DNA of 18,050 nt from contig CAYMJV010000063.1 in assembly GCA_964390545.1 (NCBI GenBank), positions 1 through 18,050 on the forward strand, in the 5' to 3' direction. The notes below the pieces were generated by a model that was given only the letters and a program-made list of their open reading frames with translations, was not told the DNA's origin and did no database searches. The stretch is from CAYMJV01 sp964390545. GTDB taxonomy: Bacteria > Desulfobacterota > BSN033 > UBA1163. The first letter of the stretch is position 1. The number at the start of each line of letters is the position of its first letter. Positions 13,576-18,050 of this stretch are shown one piece after another. Position numbers and translations under genes: made by a program.

Positions 13576-15279
13576 TCACTTTACCTTTTCAAGTTCGTCT
13601 GCCACATCTTTCAAATCTAAAGACTCCAGGGTGGTGCGCGTAGGCATCCCGGTGGTCAGATCCCAACCACGAAGTTTATAAAAATCGTCCTTTATTGCCT
13701 CCAAACGACCTCTTTCCTTTGTCATGCCCTCGAAATGCGCATCCATCATCAAATCAGTGATGTATTGATCGGGAAGAGTCTCGTATTCTCGCCGCAGCCC
13801 CTCTCGGCAATTGAAGGCGCGCTCGAGTTGACGCACTCGCTTCTGGTAAATGGAAAGTTCGTGGGCGTTTATCCTTTTACCTAAACCGGTCGAAAGCACT
13901 TCCGCAATGACGTCAGCTGTCACCGGCAGTCCATTGAACTCCGTGTGCCACTTGCAGCTCCCAACTATTTCGGCCCTCCCGATCGCATCCTCTATACTGG
14001 CGACCATCTCAGCCTTGCCTTTGTCCTCCTTGGGAAAGACGATCCGGGTACCAGCAACTCCCTCTGCAAAGTGTCCATAGAACTCCGTCAATCTGTTCGG
14101 AGTCTTCTCTTTATTGCCCGCGTATGTCCGAAGGGTGTATCGCTCGGACCCGCGGCCAATCGCACGAGTCGCGCGCATCAGACCCTCTGCCAAAACATCT
14201 CCGAATCCCTCACGTCTGGCAGTCAGTTCCGCCAATTTAAAATAGGCCTCGCCGTTTCCACGGGCAAGCGGGAAGCCGACATCCCTTTCACTAATAATCC
14301 CCTGTTCGAACAATTCAGTTGCCCAGACCACCATGTCGCCTAAGGAACCAGCATCGTACCCATTCTTGTCGATAAGCAGTGACAACTCTCGCCATATCGT
14401 CATGTCACGGAGGCCGATCTTATTGGCCATCTCGGCAAACCACTTGTAGTAGATAACACCGTCCCTAATGCTCGGATTGTAGTATTCCTCCTCGCAGGAT
14501 GTTGGGCAGCTGAGGCAGTTTGTCATCCGGCGTCCCTCTTCGCCGAGCCTTGAGATAGAGACAGTCCTATGGGGGGCGCTCCTCTTCAGTGAATCGAGGG
14601 TGCGTGCACATACTTCATAAAAACGTCCTGGGTTGGCAATACGAAGTCCACCTGTCCCACGCACGGCAACTGCCTTGAGTTTTTTTGAGCCCATGACAGC
14701 GCCAAGACCGGTTCCTCCCGCCGAATCCCTCATGCTGCCTATGATCGTTGCGAAGCGGGTCAGCTTCTCCCCTGCTGGCCCGATGCATGCCCATTGGATC
14801 TCCTCGTCATTGAGTTCTTTGTGCAAGACTTTCGGCGTCTCATGGGTGTCTAACCCCCAGATGTTGGCTGCCGATCGGATCGTTACTTCCTCATTATTGA
14901 TCGCCAAGTAGACCGGCTCTGCCGACTTCCCGGTGATCACCAAATGGTCATACCCGGCATATTTCAGCTCTGGTGCAAATGAGCCTCCGAAGCTGGCCAT
15001 ACCGAGCAGACCGGTAAGTGGTGATTTACTGGAAACATGGCAGCGCCCTGAGCCTGGCATCATGGTGCCTGTAAGTGGACCGCTATTGAAACTGAGCACG
15101 TTATCAGATCCTAACGGATCGATGGATGGAGACCCCGATTTCTCCCATATGATCCGGACGCCGATTCCTCTGCCCCCCAAGAATCTCTCTGCATAAGAGA
15201 TTGTGGGTGTAGTCCAAAACCTCCCGCTGGTCAGGTCTACCCAAAGGACCTTCCCTGCATAGAGATAGTTGTTTTTCAT
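13576..15279 (-). CDS. Aldehyde ferredoxin oxidoreductase (AOR) family protein
   Basis: A 567-residue tungstopterin/iron-sulfur enzyme by family. Visible: 'L-G-G-R-G-I-G' (34-40), 'G-P-L-T-G-T-M-M-P-G-S-G-R' (67-79), 'F-G-G-S-F-A-P-E-L-K-Y-A-G-Y-D' (97-111), 'C-I-G-P-A-G-E' (165-171), 'G-T-G-L-G-A-V-M-G-S-K' (189-199). Cluster ligands are Cys255, Cys258, Cys262 and Cys442. The end 'Y-K-L-R-G-W-D ... G-M-P-T-R-x-T-L' is standard. The R-G-x2-H motif present in the neighbouring paralogue is absent; the equivalent area reads 'N-R-L-T-E-F-Y-G-H-F', so substrate chemistry probably differs from classical aldehyde oxidation. It starts 12 bases after the ferredoxin gene behind an AGAGG site. AOR-family enzymes also include benzoyl-CoA reductase BamB, so an acyl-CoA or acid substrate is as possible as an aldehyde. 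Confidence 0.92.
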   Translation of the reverse strand: MKNNYLYAGKVLWVDLTSGRFWTTPTISYAERFLGGRGIGVRIIWEKSGSPSIDPLGSDNVLSFNSGPLTGTMMPGSGRCHVSSKSPLTGLLGMASFGGSFAPELKYAGYDHLVITGKSAEPVYLAINNEEVTIRSAANIWGLDTHETPKVLHKELNDEEIQWACIGPAGEKLTRFATIIGSMRDSAGGTGLGAVMGSKKLKAVAVRGTGGLRIANPGRFYEVCARTLDSLKRSAPHRTVSISRLGEEGRRMTNCLSCPTSCEEEYYNPSIRDGVIYYKWFAEMANKIGLRDMTIWRELSLLIDKNGYDAGSLGDMVVWATELFEQGIISERDVGFPLARGNGEAYFKLAELTARREGFGDVLAEGLMRATRAIGRGSERYTLRTYAGNKEKTPNRLTEFYGHFAEGVAGTRIVFPKEDKGKAEMVASIEDAIGRAEIVGSCKWHTEFNGLPVTADVIAEVLSTGLGKRINAHELSIYQKRVRQLERAFNCREGLRREYETLPDQYITDLMMDAHFEGMTKERGRLEAIKDDFYKLRGWDLTTGMPTRTTLESLDLKDVADELEKVK

Positions 15280-15291
15280 CCGATTGCCTCT

Positions 15292-15780
15292 TTAGCTCCG
15301 AATCAGCCGCTGGAGATTGATGAGCACCTCAATCTTCTGCCGCTGTTCGGTAGCTGCCAACCTGTCTTCCGGCACATACCCCAGCGCACCTGTGGGGCAG
15401 TGTTTGACGCAAAGCGGGTCCCCTTCACACTGGTCACACCGGTGCGCTACCCGTGTCACCAGATCCAGCTCGGATGCACCGAAAGGGCATGCCCACACGC
15501 ATGCAGAGCAACCGATACATTTCTCTGCCGCTACCAACCGCGCGCCAGTCGGTCCTCCCTCGAACGTTGCGCCCGTCGGACAGGCTAACCGGCAGGCCGG
15601 CACTTCACACTGCATGCAAAGAACCGGAATACTTTCAATCCGGTCGTTCGTCTCTTCCGAAACCACCCGGAGTCTTGATCGTTCGGGCCAACAAGCCCCG
15701 GTATGGCTGAGACTACAGACCATTTCGCAGATTCGGCAACCATTGCATTTGGTGGCATCAATACTGACAATATACCGCAT
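15292..15780 (-). CDS. Four-cluster [4Fe-4S] ferredoxin, partner of the downstream AOR
   Basis: A 162-residue DmsB/HybA-like electron carrier. Four cysteine groups are visible: 'C-N-G-C-R-I-C-E-M-V-C' , 'C-M-Q-C-E-V-P-A-C-R-L-A-C-P', 'C-I-G-C-S-A-C-V-W-A-C-P' and 'C-D-Q-C-E-G-D-P-L-C-V-K-H-C-P', enough for four [4Fe-4S] clusters. It has no signal peptide. The start ATG has only a weak ribosome site. It begins the second minus-strand unit, after the terminator at 15843-15888, and is followed at once by its AOR partner. Electron flow would be between the AOR and the membrane cytochrome encoded further downstream. Confidence 0.92.
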   Translation of the reverse strand: MRYIVSIDATKCNGCRICEMVCSLSHTGACWPERSRLRVVSEETNDRIESIPVLCMQCEVPACRLACPTGATFEGGPTGARLVAAEKCIGCSACVWACPFGASELDLVTRVAHRCDQCEGDPLCVKHCPTGALGYVPEDRLAATEQRQKIEVLINLQRLIRS

Positions 15781-15842
15781 GGTTTGCTACCACTGAAAAA
15801 AGAAATAGCTGAATTCGTCTCTTCAGCCTGGCGGACTGATAC

Positions 15843-15888
15843 AAAAAAATTGATAGGAAGTCGCATCTGGGTGACTTCCTATCAATTT
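15843..15888 (-). terminator. Strong intrinsic terminator (minus strand)
   Basis: A perfect 16-bp stem, AAATTGATAGGAAGTC (15847-15862) with GACTTCCTATCAATTT (15873-15888), has a 10-base loop. On the minus strand it is followed by a run of seven T (complement of 15843-15849); the other side has no T-run, so it acts leftward only. It ends transcription of the unit containing the ferredoxin at 15996-16511 and separates the two AOR/ferredoxin units. Confidence 0.9.
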
Positions 15889-15995
15889 GGTCTGAAATTC
15901 AAGGATGTTTCATTAATGTTCTGCGGATAACACAGCTACCTACCCAAATAACCCTCTCTGCTCTTCTTAACACTTACAGATTAGATTGATTCGTC

Positions 15996-16511
15996 TTAGT
16001 GCAATTCTGATTCTAAGGCTAAGGCCGCTTTTTGAGCCGCAGTGATTTTCTCGGCGGCGCTCCTCTTCTTGGCGGTACTTACCCGGTCAGCCTCCATATA
16101 ATCAACTGCCTTCATGTCACAGAAACGAACGCACTGCGGATCTCCGTCACAAAAATCACACTTAAAAACCTTCCGATCAATCACATTAAAATTCATTGCA
16201 CCGAAAGGACAGACCGTTACGCAGGAGCGGCAGCCAATGCATTTATCTTGATTTACCATGACCCGGCTGAGCTTCTCATCCCGAGAAATAGCCTTTACAG
16301 GGCAAATAATAATGCAAGGGGCATCCTGACAGTGCTGACAGGACATGGGGATATAAATCCCTTCTGACTCCCATTTGACCACTTTAATCCGGCTTCGTGC
16401 AGGATTTGATACACCATCATGGAAAACCGAGCAAACCATCTCGCAAAGCCTGCAGCCAGTGCACTTCTCGAAATTGACTTGAAGAACTTTACCCATGGGT
16501 TCCATTGACAT
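15996..16511 (-). CDS. Four-cluster [4Fe-4S] ferredoxin, partner of the upstream AOR
   Basis: A 171-residue DmsB/HybA-like protein with four cysteine groups: 'C-T-G-C-R-L-C-E-M-V-C', 'C-Q-H-C-Q-D-A-P-C-I-I-I-C-P', 'C-I-G-C-R-S-C-V-T-V-C-P' and 'C-D-F-C-D-G-D-P-Q-C-V-R-F-C'. The tail after residue 145 is Ala/Lys-rich and probably helical. The AAGGAG site (16515-16520) is only three bases from the first ATG; the in-frame ATG at 16505 would have better spacing, so the true start may be two codons later. It follows the canonical AOR gene by 94 bases and is followed by the terminator at 15843-15888. Confidence 0.92.
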   Translation of the reverse strand: MSMEPMGKVLQVNFEKCTGCRLCEMVCSVFHDGVSNPARSRIKVVKWESEGIYIPMSCQHCQDAPCIIICPVKAISRDEKLSRVMVNQDKCIGCRSCVTVCPFGAMNFNVIDRKVFKCDFCDGDPQCVRFCDMKAVDYMEADRVSTAKKRSAAEKITAAQKAALALESELH

Positions 16512-16529
16512 ATTCTCCTTTCATCTTCA

Positions 16530-16599
16530 CGAATTACCCGAATGACACCGAATTCCGCGAATAAAAATTCGATCCATTCGTTCTCTTTCGCTAAATTCG
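16530..16599. repeat. Phased CGAAT/ATTCG array between AOR and ferredoxin genes
   Basis: Four CGAAT words start at 16530, 16539, 16549 and 16558, followed by ATTCG at 16567 and 16576, TTTCG at 16586 and ATTCG at 16595. All steps are 9 or 10 bp and the orientation flips in the middle, so the tract is an imperfect inverted repeat of about 70 bp. It fills nearly all of the 94-bp gap inside the operon. No gene or ribosome site lies in it. It could be a degenerate intergenic repeat or an RNA hairpin affecting the relative expression of the two subunits. Confidence 0.7.
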
Positions 16600-16605
16600 T
16601 TTCTT

Positions 16606-18050
16606 TTAGAGCATGTGCGATGGTTCCTTGTCCAGGCCAAGCCTCTTGAGGGTTTCAGGCTTTGGAACACCATTCTGGTCAAGGCCCTTATGTTCATAGA
16701 ATTCATCAATCATCTTCTTGAATTTTGCGCGATCGATGGTCCTCCCCACGACATCGACGGCACCCCTGCGACAAGGCTCATCAAAGTAACGGTGATTGAG
16801 CATATCGCCCTTTTTGAGATCTTCTCTGGTTAACCCTTCCCGGAGATTAAACAGTCGCTCCATCATGTTCGCTCGCACAGCCACATCCCAGATATCCCGA
16901 GGGGTGAGCTCCAGCCCCGTATTGTAGTAAAGAACTTTGGACCAATCTTCAAAATTGGGGAGCGTGGCACCCAAAAAGGTGGTGTGGTACTTGCAAATGC
17001 CGAGGCAATCCACCCCCATATAACAGTTTTCATGCCAGAAGACCTGCCACGGCTTGCCGATGTATTCCGTATGTTCTGAGCTCAATGGCCCATCGTATGG
17101 GACCGGGCTACTGTAAATTTTCCTCATCACCTCCTGCGGCAAATGGTATAGGTCAATCGCGGGTCGACTTCTTAAATGGTCTGAACCCCGGGAAGCCGTA
17201 GCAATATTCAGCGCAAGGCCAGGCGTCCCTCTCTCATCAGAGTGAAGATTGCTGAGCCCTTTGACCTGAATCAGGTAGTCAAAGGAGTTCTTCCCAATCT
17301 TCTCAGAAGCAATGATTCCCCCTTCGGCCAAGACATTACCCAACCAGCCCTTTCTAAAACAGATGCGCTCGATCATCTCTAACATGGCGTCACCATTGCC
17401 AAACCTCAAATCTAGCCCATCCGTCTCTTTATCCGTGAGGATTCCCAGTTCATAGAGTTCCATTGCCCAGGAGATAAGGCTCCCGATCTCCAGATTATCT
17501 ACACCCCACTGATCAACCAAATGGTTCGCCGCTAACAGATGTTCCAAGCTGGCCACATCCGGCTCACTACAAAATCCGCCCTGGGAAGTATATTCAGGGC
17601 CCTCATCGTATTTTCCAGCATAAGGTCCGGAAGGAATCCTGTACTTGGCCCGGCAGTGGACCTGGCAACCAAAGCAACCAGCCATATGGTAGGGGCCTAT
17701 TGTTTTGGCAGCGTTCTCGTCAATTTCTTCCGGCTCAATTTCATCGCAGTAAAGCATCTGGTTATACTGGAAATTTCTGGTTCGGATACCGCCCCAGGAG
17801 TTGGTGGCTCCCCAGATAAAAGGAGTCCCGAGTGTTCCCTGGGTCTGGTTAACCTTGGCGCTTGTGATTTGCTCAATGAATCGCTTATCAAACTCAAGTG
17901 CTTCCCTTGGATGGGCAATTTTTATATCCATGGTGCCTCGGGCAGCAATGGCCTTCAAGTTCTTTGAGCCCATCACCGCTCCCATTCCGGTTCTTCCACC
18001 GGAATTCTTGATTCCTGTCATGACATTGGCGTACCTTACGAGATTTTCAC
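16606..18050 (-). CDS. Aldehyde ferredoxin oxidoreductase family protein, canonical (partial, N-terminus outside window)
   Basis: The reading frame stays open to the right edge, giving 480 visible residues; about 150 N-terminal residues are missing. The first visible codons read 'E-N-L-V-R-Y-A-N-V-M-T-G', continuing without a break into 'R-T-G-M-G-A-V-M-G-S-K-N-L-K-A-I-A', so the methionine at 18021 is internal. Numbered from the first visible residue, cluster ligands are Cys125, Cys128, Cys132 and Cys352 in D-C-L-G-I-C; 'G-P-E-Y' is at 150-153 and the R-G-S-D-H motif at 287-291, as in active AORs. The C-terminus ends normally with 'Y-E-H-K-G-L-D-Q-N-G-V-P'. It is the only one of the three AOR homologues here with all expected motifs in view. 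It probably works with the ferredoxin just downstream. Confidence 0.93.
   Translation of the reverse strand, partial: ENLVRYANVMTGIKNSGGRTGMGAVMGSKNLKAIAARGTMDIKIAHPREALEFDKRFIEQITSAKVNQTQGTLGTPFIWGATNSWGGIRTRNFQYNQMLYCDEIEPEEIDENAAKTIGPYHMAGCFGCQVHCRAKYRIPSGPYAGKYDEGPEYTSQGGFCSEPDVASLEHLLAANHLVDQWGVDNLEIGSLISWAMELYELGILTDKETDGLDLRFGNGDAMLEMIERICFRKGWLGNVLAEGGIIASEKIGKNSFDYLIQVKGLSNLHSDERGTPGLALNIATASRGSDHLRSRPAIDLYHLPQEVMRKIYSSPVPYDGPLSSEHTEYIGKPWQVFWHENCYMGVDCLGICKYHTTFLGATLPNFEDWSKVLYYNTGLELTPRDIWDVAVRANMMERLFNLREGLTREDLKKGDMLNHRYFDEPCRRGAVDVVGRTIDRAKFKKMIDEFYEHKGLDQNGVPKPETLKRLGLDKEPSHML

Noticed and set aside
15317..15796. A 159-codon plus-strand frame opposite the second ferredoxin
   Set aside because: The minus strand encodes sixteen correctly spaced cluster cysteines; the plus frame has no recognisable domain.
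18019..18021. Start codon of the right-hand AOR gene at 18021
   Set aside because: The frame continues upstream to the window edge with family-typical sequence, so this methionine is internal.

Overview
The window reads as a piece of a strictly anaerobic bacterial chromosome. It carries three homologues of the tungsten-dependent aldehyde:ferredoxin oxidoreductase (AOR) family, three matching four-cluster ferredoxins, the start of a molybdopterin oxidoreductase, and membrane redox subunits. This gene content, together with a Liv-type transporter, fits a syntrophic, sulfate-reducing or related Desulfobacterota-like organism. That placement is inference from gene content only; there is no rRNA or other taxonomic marker here.

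Layout. At the left edge, on the minus strand, lies the first 35 codons of a molybdopterin oxidoreductase. A 396 bp AT-rich spacer with a tandem repeat and a plausible promoter follows. On the plus strand comes a complete branched-chain-amino-acid-type ABC importer: binding protein, hairpin terminator, two permeases and two ATPases (503-5056). A palindromic intergenic repeat separates it from a D-malate/tartrate/3-isopropylmalate-type dehydrogenase (5243-6316). From 6632 to 9473 there is a three-gene plus-strand operon: a DmsB-like ferredoxin, a strongly reduced and divergent AOR-family protein, and a DmsC/NrfD-like eight-helix membrane protein. Convergent to it is an IclR-family regulator (9552-10337, minus). 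Diverging from that regulator are a ThiF/MoeB-type adenylyltransferase and a MoaD/ThiS-type sulfur carrier, a pair that commonly serves molybdenum or tungsten cofactor or other sulfur-transfer chemistry.

The right part is all on the minus strand. A canonical AOR (cut by the window end) is followed by a ferredoxin and a strong intrinsic terminator. Next come a second ferredoxin, a second AOR, a five-helix b-type cytochrome-like protein of the NarI/DsrM/HdrE kind with a C-terminal four-cysteine domain, a membrane-anchored Rieske protein, and a small two-helix membrane protein.

How it may work together. The most unusual part is 6489-11640. Four 16-bp sites of the exact form GTTC-N8-GAAC lie only around the ferredoxin/AOR-like/DmsC-like promoter (two sites) and between the IclR gene and the ThiF/MoaD pair (two sites). 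I infer an IclR-controlled regulon joining a membrane-bound, DmsABC-like complex, whose large subunit is an AOR-family protein in place of a DMSO-reductase-family subunit, with its own cofactor or sulfur-transfer genes. The minus-strand cluster seems to be a second solution to the same problem: linking an AOR/ferredoxin pair to the membrane through a b-type cytochrome and a Rieske protein. Substrates are unknown; the nearby importer and hydroxy-acid dehydrogenase suggest organic acid catabolism, but this is only neighbourhood inference.
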